A DNA stretch of 64,000 nt, taken from the NCBI RefSeq assembly GCF_034008635.1, contig NZ_CP125378.1, positions 4,836,501 through 4,900,500 on the forward strand, in the 5' to 3' direction. The position numbers and the translations under genes are program-made. The stretch comes from Pseudomonas sp. P8_229 (lineage in GTDB: Bacteria > Pseudomonadota > Gammaproteobacteria > Pseudomonadales > Pseudomonadaceae). Every line of letters starts with the position of its first letter. The first letter of the stretch is position 1. Shown here piece by piece: positions 18,032 through 26,325 of the stretch. The notes below the pieces were generated by a model that saw only the letters and a list, made by a program, of their open reading frames with translations, was not told the origin of the DNA and made no database searches.

Positions 18032-18514
18032 TCAGCACGCGACCTGATTCACCGGTGAAACACAAGTTTGCCAGGCGTAAGTGAAGTCGCGCAGACGCCC
18101 TTGCGGCTGGAAGGTCTGACGCCAGATTCGCGCCATGCCCAACAGATCATTCGGGTCGGGGAGGGTGGGGTTTTGTTCTTCGACCAGCAGCCAGGCGATG
18201 GCGGTGGCGTAACGCAGGTTGACGGTCAGTTCCAGGTGCGGGCCACTGAGAAAAGCATGCTGACTGGCGAGGCCGCGAACCAGGCTGGCACGCTCCGGAT
18301 CAAGCGCCAGATAGTGATCCCAGAGGGCCTGGTGGCGATGTTCGGCGATCCGGTAGAGGCCGTGGCCACGGCGGTCATGCAGGGCGGAACCGAGGGCGGA
18401 CTGGCTGGCGGCGATCCCCAGCAGCAGGGATTCGGCGGTTGCGCAGTGACGTCCCAGATAAATCAATGTGGGACGGATCACGTAGCGACACAGTTCGCTG
18501 GCAGCGATACCCAT
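18032..18514 (-). CDS. Hypothetical protein, 160 aa
   Basis: I do not recognise a characterised family. It is a mainly helical soluble protein with a Cys near the N-terminus (ASELCRYVIRP) and a Leu/Ala-rich core (TAESLLLGIAASQSALGSALHD). GAGGG five bases before ATG 18514 supports the start. It follows the fadL-like gene on the same strand with its own gap, so it is probably an independent unit. Codon use is ordinary for the window. Confidence 0.72.
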   Translation of the reverse strand: MGIAASELCRYVIRPTLIYLGRHCATAESLLLGIAASQSALGSALHDRRGHGLYRIAEHRHQALWDHYLALDPERASLVRGLASQHAFLSGPHLELTVNLRYATAIAWLLVEEQNPTLPDPNDLLGMARIWRQTFQPQGRLRDFTYAWQTCVSPVNQVAC

Positions 18515-18734
18515 AATGCCCTCGATTCTTGTAATGGGCGGCGATACCTGAAGGGGCCTTGGCAGCGGTGGATCGACTCAGGCTCGCCGGAAGCGGATCA
18601 AGCCGCTTGAGTTGAAGTGTAGTGTCATATTCACGACGTAAAGGCCTGTTTTTAAAATATTTCCGGCTGCGAGCCAAAAGCGTTATATCCGATGGTGCTT
18701 AGGCGCGCAGGGCTAAAAGCGAAACATCGGGCAA

Positions 18735-18763
18735 TAAAAAGCCCCGCATTTTGTGCGGGGCTT
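18735..18763 (-). terminator. Rho-independent terminator of the gene at 18788
   Basis: AAGCCCCGCA and TGCGGGGCTT pair around a TTTTG loop. Read on the minus strand the stem is followed by TTTTT. Confidence 0.85.
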
Positions 18764-18787
18764 GTGCTTTTGCGGCCTTTTCGGCTC

Positions 18788-19012
18788 TCAGGCAATCAAT
18801 GCCTGACGTGTACGGTCGATCACGGCCTGCAGCGGCTCGGCGCTGGAGTATTGATCGGGGTACAGACGCTCGCTGTGGCGGGCGATTCCGTGTTCATTGA
18901 CCACGGTGAAGCTGAAGCAGCCTTTGCGAGCGGCCATGATCAGGCAGTTCATTGGGGCAAAAGCGTTGGTTAGGGTGCGAATGGCATCCTGAGTCTGGAT
19001 TTGAGTAGACAT
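18788..19012 (-). CDS. Small conserved-looking protein, 74 aa, unknown function
   Basis: Begins MSTQIQTQDAIRTLTNAF and ends VIDRTRQALIA. It has a central beta-like stretch (GCFSFTVVNEHGIARHSERLYP) that resembles small pseudomonad-only domain-of-unknown-function proteins, but I cannot assign it to a named family. It has its own terminator at 18735-18763, which supports a real transcribed gene. An AGGA lies 13 bases upstream of the start, further than usual. Confidence 0.7.
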   Translation of the reverse strand: MSTQIQTQDAIRTLTNAFAPMNCLIMAARKGCFSFTVVNEHGIARHSERLYPDQYSSAEPLQAVIDRTRQALIA

Positions 19013-19892
19013 AGTTATTAGGTGTTCCTACAAATGACACGGATAAGAACCGTGCAACGTTAAAACGTTCCAGTAACGTCGACCACCATTGGTCGTACGA
19101 AGAACCCGACTGGAACAAAGCAGCCAGTTTGAAGCGCTATTAAGTTGGCGCGCTTGGGCTGGCAGGTAGGTACTTAGGAGGGCAGGCAACACATCAAGGG
19201 CAGAGGTTCTGGGCCCGGGGTGAAGATCCTGATCAATTTGCAGGTTGGTTCGGTCAGAGTAAGTGTGCTTGGCAACACCCTTTGCATTCATTCAAAGGCT
19301 GTGTTGACGCAAGTTTTACCTGGAAACCATCGAGGGGTCGTTCCCGCTTTTTCGGTGGAAGGCTTCTGTGAAGAAGGCTGACCGTGGGGATGTGTTCGAC
19401 CGGAATTGACTTTCAGCTTGGTACTAACGCCGCGGATACTAACGGATCGTCCTGGGCAATGCAAACCCTGCGGCAAAAAAGATTACGACCGGTAGCAGAG
19501 TCATAGGCTGGCATTGCCGGCCCCATCGCGAGCAGGCTCAGTCCTGCAGGGGATCGTGGACTCCTGTGGGAACGAGCCTGCTCGCGAAGGAACCATCCAT
19601 CGCCACAAAAGCGTGCAGTCATCCCCCTCGCCAAGCCGCTTATCCCCAGCCCGAGGCGCAAAACGACCCGAAAAAGCGCATCGATATAACCGGGTAACAG
19701 GTACTTGTGCACATTAGTTGCGCAGGCCGTAACGCGACTGTCATATCAATCCTGACCCCAGCGGCTGCCTGCATCAAAAGTTTAAGTCAATGAAAAACAT
19801 CGGTTTTTTTTGTTGGTGAAAAAATCGTCAGTTTGACTGCGGGCCCCATTCCACAAGGCTTTGCGCGGGTTCGGGAGCGGTTGTCCACTGAG
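19013..19892. other. Intergenic stretch with no convincing gene
   Basis: About 1 kb separates the genes at 18788 and 20022. ORFs here are short (a minus-strand 87-codon ORF at 19028-19291, and others), lack ribosome sites and have no recognisable domain. The stretch holds one REPIN (19526) and, at its right end, a DnaA-box pair. The part from 19150 to 19480 is unexplained. Confidence 0.5.
19526..19587. repeat. REPIN
   Basis: Arms TCGCGAGCAGGCTCAGTCCT and GGGAACGAGCCTGCTCGCGA, 17 bases apart, slightly degenerate. Confidence 0.85.
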
Positions 19893-19915
19893 TTATCCAC
19901 AGCTTCTGTGGATTG
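19893..19915. promoter_or_regulatory. Inverted DnaA-box pair
   Basis: A consensus DnaA box TTATCCACA (19893-19901) and an inverse near-match TGTGGATTG (19907-19915), five bases apart. It lies about 105 bases upstream of the Sel1-like gene at 20022. Confidence 0.6.
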
Positions 19916-20021
19916 TCCCTAGCGCTTGCTCTAGGACGGGCGTGCCGGGTTTTTTTCGGGCTTTACCTGTACGAAAAAGAGAGTAGAGTGGCGCGCCTTC
20001 CGATCTGCCCCACAGTGTTTT

Positions 20022-20345
20022 ATGAAGTTTCGCTCAGTATCAGACTCTGTTACCTCCGAACACCCTCGTGTTACCTCTCCCAAACGATTTTCCGTGCGTG
20101 TGGCCGAATGGCTGCTCGACAGTCCGCGTCTGGGCGACAGCCACAATGCCAAGCACCTGGCGGGGCGTCTGCTCAAGCAACCGGCACGCGAAGGCGTGGT
20201 CGCGGCGCAGAGCCGTCTCGGTCAGTTGATGTGCCGTGAGTGCGGCAACGCCCGGGATCGCCGTATCGGACAGGATCTGCTGCGTCAGGCCGCGCGTGCC
20301 GGTGATCGCCGTGCGCAACAGGAACTCGGCCTGCTCGAAGACTGA
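20022..20345 (+). CDS. Small Sel1-repeat-like protein, 107 aa
   Basis: The C-terminal half carries one to two Sel1-type helical repeats (AQSRLGQLMCRECGNARDRRIGQDLLRQAARAGDRRAQQELGLLED), normally a protein-protein interaction scaffold. The N-terminus is basic with no signal peptide. A DnaA-box pair lies upstream. It is followed after 60 bases by rmuC on the same strand, so the two may be co-transcribed. Confidence 0.75.
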   Translation: MKFRSVSDSVTSEHPRVTSPKRFSVRVAEWLLDSPRLGDSHNAKHLAGRLLKQPAREGVVAAQSRLGQLMCRECGNARDRRIGQDLLRQAARAGDRRAQQELGLLED

Positions 20346-20406
20346 GCTGTCCAACGTCCCACGCCTTGGTTAACCTTCAGGCTTTATCGAATCGGCAGGA
20401 GTGGCT

Positions 20407-21885
20407 ATGGCTATGGACTTGACCAGCGTGTTGCTCGGTCTGGCAGGTGCGGGGTTGCCGCTGCTGGCGCTGGCCTGGCAACTGCAGCGCCGGGCGAGCA
20501 ACGGACAAGCCGAGGTCGCCTTGCTCGAAGAGCGACTGGCCATGGCGCAACTGGCGCAGGACGGGCTCAACGCGCAGTTGGAAGCCAGTCGCGATGAAAC
20601 GGTTGATCTGGCGCAGGCCAACGCCGCGAAACAGGCTGAACTGGCCGCCCTGCGCCGTGAAGTCGAGTTGCTGCAGATCGAGCGCGATGACGCCCGCGAC
20701 GCCTCCCACGCCTGGAACATCGAGCGCGCCAACAAGGAAGCCGAACTACGCCGTCTGGACGCCCAGGCAGCGTCGCTGAACGCCGAGTTGCGCGAGCAAC
20801 AGGAAAGCCATCAACAACGCCTCAACGACCTGCAAGGCTCGCGCGATGAACTGCGGGCGCAGTTCGCCGAGCTGGCCGGCAAGATTTTCGATGAGCGCGA
20901 GCAGCGCTTCGCCGAGACCAGCCAACAGCGCCTCGGCCAACTGCTCGACCCGTTGAAAGAACGCATCCAGTCCTTCGAAAAACGCGTGGAAGAAAGCTAT
21001 CAGGCCGAAGCCCGCGAGCGCTTCTCGCTGGCCAAGGAACTGGAGCGTCTGCAGCAGTTGAACCTGCGCCTGAGCGACGAAGCGACCAACCTGACCCGCG
21101 CCCTCAAAGGCCAGAAGACCCAAGGCAACTGGGGCGAACTGATTCTTGAGCGAGTGCTGGAACACGCAGGCCTGGAGAAGGGCCGTGAGTACCAGACGCA
21201 GGTCAACCTCAAGGGCCCGGACGGCGAGCGCTTCCAGCCCGACGTGATCATTTATCTGCCGGGCGACAAGCAGGTGGTGGTCGATTCCAAGGTCAGCCTC
21301 ACCGCCTATCAGCAGTACGTCGCCGCCGAAGACGACAGCATCGGCCAAGTCGCGATCAAGCAGCACGTGCTGTCGCTGCGCAGCCACGTCAAAGGCCTCG
21401 CCGGCAAGGACTACAAGCGCCTGGAGGGGCTGCACAGCCTCGATTTCGTCTTGCTGTTCGTGCCGATCGAGGCGGCATTTTCCGCCGCCCTGCAAGCCGA
21501 GCCGACGCTGTTTCAGGAGGCGTTCGACCGCAACATTGTGATCGTCAGCCCGACCACGTTGCTGGCGACCCTGCGGGTGATCGACAGTCTGTGGAAGCAG
21601 GAGCGGCAAAGCCAGAACGCCCGGGAAATCGCCGAGCGTGCCGGCTGGCTGTACGACAAGTTCGTGCTGTTCATTCAAGATCTGGATGAGGTCGGCAATC
21701 GCCTGCAACAGCTGGACAAGGCCTACAGTTCGGCGCGCAACAAACTCACGGAAGGACGCGGCAACCTGGTCAGCCGCAGCGAGCAGCTCAAACTGCTGGG
21801 CGCGCGGGCGAGCAAAAGTCTGCCGGCGGATCTGTTGGAGCGGGCGATGACTGATGTCGATGGTCTGGTCGAGCTACCTGAATAG
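20407..21885 (+). CDS. rmuC: RmuC, DNA recombination protein
   Basis: RmuC limits inversions between short inverted repeats and is thought to have a nuclease-like core. It is 492 residues with a hydrophobic N-terminal segment (LTSVLLGLAGAGLPLLALAW) that may anchor it, a long coiled coil (about 30-190) and the RmuC domain beginning KGQKTQGNWGELILERVLEHAG, with PDVIIYLPGDKQVVVDSKVSL. ATG 20407 has AGGAG five bases upstream; GTG 20401 overlaps that site. A REPIN follows directly, which is of note as RmuC acts on inverted repeats. Confidence 0.93.
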   Translation: MAMDLTSVLLGLAGAGLPLLALAWQLQRRASNGQAEVALLEERLAMAQLAQDGLNAQLEASRDETVDLAQANAAKQAELAALRREVELLQIERDDARDASHAWNIERANKEAELRRLDAQAASLNAELREQQESHQQRLNDLQGSRDELRAQFAELAGKIFDEREQRFAETSQQRLGQLLDPLKERIQSFEKRVEESYQAEARERFSLAKELERLQQLNLRLSDEATNLTRALKGQKTQGNWGELILERVLEHAGLEKGREYQTQVNLKGPDGERFQPDVIIYLPGDKQVVVDSKVSLTAYQQYVAAEDDSIGQVAIKQHVLSLRSHVKGLAGKDYKRLEGLHSLDFVLLFVPIEAAFSAALQAEPTLFQEAFDRNIVIVSPTTLLATLRVIDSLWKQERQSQNAREIAERAGWLYDKFVLFIQDLDEVGNRLQQLDKAYSSARNKLTEGRGNLVSRSEQLKLLGARASKSLPADLLERAMTDVDGLVELPE

Positions 21886-21896
21886 CCCCAAAAGCT

Positions 21897-21960
21897 TCGC
21901 GAGCAGGCTCGCTCCCACAGGAAAATGCATTTCAAAGGTGGGAGCGGGCTTGCTCGCGAA
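21897..21960. repeat. REPIN after rmuC
   Basis: Arms TTCGCGAGCAGGCTCGCTCC and GGAGCGGGCTTGCTCGCGAA about 20 bases apart. The two arms belong to different REP subtypes (AGGCTCGC against GGGCTTGC). Confidence 0.9.
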
Positions 21961-21998
21961 GGCGTCAGCAGTAGCGCTGCAACACTCAAGTCGAACGG

Positions 21999-24900
21999 TT
22001 AGAGCGGCACATACCGACTCAACAACGCCCGCAACGCCGCCGGTTTCACCGGTTTGGCCAGATAATCCAGCCCAGCCGCATGCACCTGCGCCACGGTTTC
22101 CGGGCGACCATCGGCGCTGATCACCACCCCCGGCACCGGCTCTCCCAGCGTAGTGCGCAGCCACGCCATCAGCTCGGTCCCGGTATCGCCGTGGTCGAGG
22201 TGATAGTCGACCAACGCCAGTTGCGGCCGCACGCCATCGCTGAGCAACGCCGCGCATTCCTCGCGGTTGCGCGCCGTCCACACCTGACAGCCCCAACGGC
22301 TCAGCAGGCTGTTCATGCCGATCAGAATGCTGTCTTCATTGTCGATGCACAGTACCTGTGCGCCGCTGAGCAACTTGCCGTTCAACTCGACCGCAGCGTG
22401 CGCCGGCACCGACTGCGGCCGGGCCAGCGGCACGCTGACGCTGAACACACTGCCGCGTCCTGGCCATGAGCGTACGCGCAGCGTATGGCCCAGCACTCGA
22501 CACAAACCATCGGCGATCGCCAGGCCGAGCCCGAGGCCTTTTTCGGCGCGGGTCTGATGGCTGTCGAGGCGTTTGAACTCCTCGAAAATCACCTGTTGCT
22601 TGTCTTCCGGAATACCTGGCCCGCGATCCCACACTTCCAGGCACAGTTCACCGCGGCGTCGCCGCACGCCCAGCAGCACCGGACCCTTGGCGTAGCGGAA
22701 AGCGTTGGTCAGGAAGTTCTGCAGAATCCGCCGCAGCAACTTGATGTCGCTGTCGATGCGCAAGTGGCTGCCGCGCACGCGGAAGGTCAGGCCTTGCTCG
22801 TGAGCCAGCGCCTTGAATTCGGCGCCGAGGGTATCGAACAGCTCATTGAGCGCAAACGGCTTGCGATCGGGGTTGATCTTGCCGTTTTCCAGGCGGGAAA
22901 TATCCAGCAGGTCGCTGATCAAGTCTTCCGCCGACCGCAGCGAACTGTCGAGGTGTTGCACCAGTTGCTGCGCCTCGTTGCTCAAGCCGTCGTCCTGGTG
23001 AGAGAGGGCGGCGGAGAACAGTCGCGCGGCGTTCAGCGGCTGCATCAGGTCATGACTGACCGCCGCGAGGAAACGGGTTTTCGATTGGTTGGCGGCCTCG
23101 GCGTTGCCCTTGGCTTCGGTCAGCGCGACGTTGAGCTGCGAGAGTTCCTGGGTGCGCTCGCTGACGCGCTGCTCCAGTCCTTCGTTGGCCTCGGTCAGCG
23201 CCTGCTCGGCCTCACGGAACGCGGTGATGTCGGTGAAACTCATGACGAAACCGCCGCCGGGCATCGGGTTGCCGATCAACTCGATCACCCGGCCGTTGGG
23301 GAACAAGCGCTCCGAGGTGTGTGCACGGCCCTGACGCATCCAGTGCAGGCGTCGGGCAACGTGGACTTCAGCCTCACCGGGGCCGCACAGGCCGCGTTCG
23401 GCGTTGTAGCGAATGATGTCGGCAATCGGCCGGCCGACGCTGATCAAACCGTCCGGGTAGTTGAACAGCTCCAGATAACGCCGGTTCCAGGCCACCAGTT
23501 TCAGCGACTGGTCGACCACGCTGATGCCCTGGGTGATGTTCTCGATCGCGCCTTGCAGCAAGGCGCGGTTGAACTGCAAGACTTCCGAGGCTTCGTCAGC
23601 GATACGCACCACGTCCTCGAGCTGCATTTCTCGACCTTCGATGGCGGCTTTTACCACCGCGCGCGTCGAAGAGGCGCCGAGCACGCCGGCGAGCAAGCGT
23701 TCGGTGTGGGCGATCCATTCGCCGTCGGCGTTCTGGTTCGGGTTGAAGCCTCTGCCCTGACGGTAGGCGAAACGGATGAAGCTCTGTCGCGCACGTTCTT
23801 CACCGACAAACCGCGCCGCCAGTTGCAGCAAGTCGTCGATCTGCACCGCAAGCATCGAGCGCGCACTCGGACGGGCGCTGATTTCCTGGCCGATGAAGCG
23901 TCCGGCCTGCCAGTGTTCCGAAACCCGTGTGCGCGACAGCACCGAGACCCAGGCGAACAGGGTGAAGTTGCCCGCCAGCGACAGCACCACGCCTTGGGTC
24001 AGCGGGGTGATCGGCAGGTTCAGCGGGTTGCTGTGCAGCCACGCCAGCCCCGGGAAAGTGCTCAGCGACCAGCCAAGGCTGTGGGCGGCAATCGGCAGGA
24101 TCAGCGTGTAGAACCAGAGGAATGTGCCGGCGGCGAGGCCCGCGAAAACCCCACGGCGGTTGGCCTGTTTCCAGTACAGCGCGCCGAGCATCGCCGGGGC
24201 CAGTTGGGTCACGGCGGCGAAGGCGATCTGGCCGATGGTCGCCAGACTCGCAGTGGAGCCGAGCAAGCGATAGCTGACGTAAGCCAGCAGCAGGATCAGC
24301 ACGATGCTCACGCGGCGCACCGAGAGCATCCACTGGCGGAACACTTCGAACGGGCGCTCGGCGTTGTTGCGCCGCAGCAGCCACGGCAACAACATGTCGT
24401 TGGAGACCATGGTCGACAGCGCCACACTGGCGACGATCACCATACCGGTGGCCGCCGACGCACCGCCGATAAATGCCAGCAGTGCCAATGCCGGATGGGC
24501 CTGAGCCAGTGGCAGGCTGATCACGAACGAGTCGGGCAGCACGTGACTCGGCAGCAGCATCTGCCCGGCAAGGGCGATCGGCACCACGAACAGCGCAGCC
24601 AGCGCCAGATAAGCCGGGAACACCCATTTGGCAAGGCGCAGGTCCTGCGGGTCGATGTTCTCCACCACCGTGACATGAAACTGCCGAGGCAGGCAGATGA
24701 TTGCCATCATCGCCACCCCGGTCTGCACCACCATCGACGGCCAGTTGATGGTTTCTTTCCAGTATTCCTCAAGCCGTGGTGCGAGCATCGCCTGATTGAA
24801 CAAGTCGTCGAAACCGTCGTAGAGGCCAAAGGTGACGAACGCGCCGACGGCGAGAAAGGCGAACAGTTTGACCAGCGATTCGAAGGCAATCGCCAGCACC

Positions 24901-25469
24901 ATGCCCCGGTGGTGTTCGGTGGCGTCGAGGTTGCGCGTACCGAAGACGATGGTGAACAGCGCCAGTACCAGCGACACGATCAGCGCGGTGTCCTGGGCGC
25001 GGGTGCCCATGGCGTCGGCGCCGGCGCCGATCAGCAGGTTCACACCGAGGACGATGCCTTTGAGTTGCAGGGCGATGTAGGGCAGGACGCCGACCAGACA
25101 GATCAGCGCGACCACCACCGCCAGCGATTGCGATTTGCCGTAACGCGCGGCGATGAAGTCGGCAATCGAGGTGATGTTCTCCTGCTTGCTGATCATCACC
25201 ATTTTCTGCAGGACCCACGGCGCGCCCAGCAGCAACAGGATCGGCCCGAGGTAGATCGGCAGGAATGACCACAGCTGTTCCGCGGCCTGGCCGACCGCGC
25301 CAAAGAATGTCCAACTGGTGCAATAAACCGCCAGCGACAGGCTGTACACCCACGCACGCATCCGCGGCGGCAACGGCGCGCTGCGACGGTCGCCGTAAAA
25401 GGCGATGGCGAACATGATGGCCATATAGGCGAGGGCGACGGCGGCGATCAGCCCGGTGGACAACGACAT
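21999..25469 (-). CDS. Hybrid sensor histidine kinase with sodium/solute symporter-like sensor domain (SSS-PAS-HisKA-HATPase-REC)
   Basis: A 1156-residue membrane kinase. Residues 1 to about 490 form a 12-13 helix SLC5/SSS-type module (SIADFIAARYGKSQSLAVVVALICLVG), then a linker, a PAS domain near 640-740 (VVDQSLKLVAWNRRYLELFNYP), a coiled coil, the phospho-acceptor His in AAVSHDLMQPLNAARLF, the ATPase domain with NFLTNAFRYAKG, and a receiver from about 1038 to the end with phospho-Asp near 1088 (LALVDYHLD). ATG 25469 has GGGAG six bases upstream. It resembles CbrA but has a fused receiver. No partner regulator is adjacent, so the output is probably by phosphorelay elsewhere. Confidence 0.9.
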   Translation of the reverse strand: MSLSTGLIAAVALAYMAIMFAIAFYGDRRSAPLPPRMRAWVYSLSLAVYCTSWTFFGAVGQAAEQLWSFLPIYLGPILLLLGAPWVLQKMVMISKQENITSIADFIAARYGKSQSLAVVVALICLVGVLPYIALQLKGIVLGVNLLIGAGADAMGTRAQDTALIVSLVLALFTIVFGTRNLDATEHHRGMVLAIAFESLVKLFAFLAVGAFVTFGLYDGFDDLFNQAMLAPRLEEYWKETINWPSMVVQTGVAMMAIICLPRQFHVTVVENIDPQDLRLAKWVFPAYLALAALFVVPIALAGQMLLPSHVLPDSFVISLPLAQAHPALALLAFIGGASAATGMVIVASVALSTMVSNDMLLPWLLRRNNAERPFEVFRQWMLSVRRVSIVLILLLAYVSYRLLGSTASLATIGQIAFAAVTQLAPAMLGALYWKQANRRGVFAGLAAGTFLWFYTLILPIAAHSLGWSLSTFPGLAWLHSNPLNLPITPLTQGVVLSLAGNFTLFAWVSVLSRTRVSEHWQAGRFIGQEISARPSARSMLAVQIDDLLQLAARFVGEERARQSFIRFAYRQGRGFNPNQNADGEWIAHTERLLAGVLGASSTRAVVKAAIEGREMQLEDVVRIADEASEVLQFNRALLQGAIENITQGISVVDQSLKLVAWNRRYLELFNYPDGLISVGRPIADIIRYNAERGLCGPGEAEVHVARRLHWMRQGRAHTSERLFPNGRVIELIGNPMPGGGFVMSFTDITAFREAEQALTEANEGLEQRVSERTQELSQLNVALTEAKGNAEAANQSKTRFLAAVSHDLMQPLNAARLFSAALSHQDDGLSNEAQQLVQHLDSSLRSAEDLISDLLDISRLENGKINPDRKPFALNELFDTLGAEFKALAHEQGLTFRVRGSHLRIDSDIKLLRRILQNFLTNAFRYAKGPVLLGVRRRRGELCLEVWDRGPGIPEDKQQVIFEEFKRLDSHQTRAEKGLGLGLAIADGLCRVLGHTLRVRSWPGRGSVFSVSVPLARPQSVPAHAAVELNGKLLSGAQVLCIDNEDSILIGMNSLLSRWGCQVWTARNREECAALLSDGVRPQLALVDYHLDHGDTGTELMAWLRTTLGEPVPGVVISADGRPETVAQVHAAGLDYLAKPVKPAALRALLSRYVPL

Positions 25470-25623
25470 GCAACACTCCCGACAGAAGACTCCCCGGCAA
25501 TCCTGCCCGGGCGGACAGTCTCGCATGAGTGCGGCGGTTAGTCAGTGTCGACCAAGGTCGTGGCGTGGCGGGGTGTCGCAGTGCTGAATCCAGGTGGTTT
25601 CTGAGTTGACTGGTCGGGCCTCT

Positions 25624-25686
25624 TCGCGAGCAGGCTCGCTCCCACATTTGGTATGCAATCCCCTGTGGGAGCGAGCCTGCTCGCGA
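25624..25686. repeat. REPIN
   Basis: Arms TCGCGAGCAGGCTCGCTCCC and GGGAGCGAGCCTGCTCGCGA about 20 bases apart, directly downstream of the TetR gene. Confidence 0.9.
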
Positions 25687-25691
25687 TGGCA

Positions 25692-26234
25692 TCAGCCCTG
25701 CTGCAGCGCGATATCAATCAACCGATGCAACTCTTCGACCTCCAGTGCCGCCGCCGAAAACAGAATCCGGAACACCACCGGCGCCACCACCAGATTGATC
25801 AACCGGTCAACGCTCGGCGCCGCTTCGTCCGGGTGGCGGTCAATGATGGTCTGCAACTGCGCACCGAGGATCGTCACGCAATACCCCGGCGTGGCGCTGG
25901 CCTGCACGTCGCGCATCATGTTGCGCCCGGGCTCGGAACTCATCTCGTCGAGATACTGCTCGGCCCAGGCGCGGATATCACCGCGCAGATCACCAGTCAC
26001 GGCCGGTTCGCTGTCGGGGCGCATGCGGGCGAGGGCGACGTCCGCGAGCAACGCCGCCAGATCACCCCAGCGTCGATAGATCGTCGAGGGCGTCACGCCG
26101 GCGCGTGCAGCGATTTGCGGCACAGTCACGGTGCTGCGCTCCTGTTCTTGCAGAAGTGCGCGGACTGCCGAATGAATCGACTCTTGCACCCGGGCGCTAC
26201 GGCCGCCGGGGCGTAAACCTTCTTTAATAGCCAT
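25692..26234 (-). CDS. TetR family transcriptional regulator
   Basis: 180 residues with an N-terminal TetR DNA-binding domain (VTVPQIAARAGVTPSTIYRRWGDLAALLADV) and a helical ligand domain of about 120 residues. It is divergent from the MFS gene at 26326 with only 91 bases between, so it very likely controls that transporter. A 17-bp inverted repeat in the gap is one candidate target. The ligand is unknown. Confidence 0.9.
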   Translation of the reverse strand: MAIKEGLRPGGRSARVQESIHSAVRALLQEQERSTVTVPQIAARAGVTPSTIYRRWGDLAALLADVALARMRPDSEPAVTGDLRGDIRAWAEQYLDEMSSEPGRNMMRDVQASATPGYCVTILGAQLQTIIDRHPDEAAPSVDRLINLVVAPVVFRILFSAAALEVEELHRLIDIALQQG

Positions 26235-26280
26235 GTGTCCGACCTTAACACAAAGAATTTGCTTTAAGCCAAAGCCAAGA

Positions 26281-26323
26281 GCACACTCCGCAAAAGCAAA
26301 AAATTAGCTTTTGCGGAGTGTGC
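26281..26323 (+). promoter_or_regulatory. Perfect 17-bp inverted repeat covering the MFS ribosome site
   Basis: GCACACTCCGCAAAAGC (26281-26297) and GCTTTTGCGGAGTGTGC (26307-26323) are exact inverse copies with a nine-base AT spacer. The GGAG inside the right arm (26315-26318) is the only ribosome site for ATG 26326, so an RNA hairpin would hide it. It could instead, or also, be the TetR operator. Confidence 0.8.
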
Positions 26324-26325
26324 AC

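Noticed and set aside
19028-19291. 87-codon ORF on the - strand
   Set aside because: No ribosome site, no domain and unlike-gene composition; left as unexplained intergenic DNA.
22485-25268. 927-codon open frame on the + strand
   Set aside because: It is antisense to the hybrid kinase gene, has biased low-complexity composition (His, Gln, Arg rich) and no domain; a shadow of high-GC codon use.
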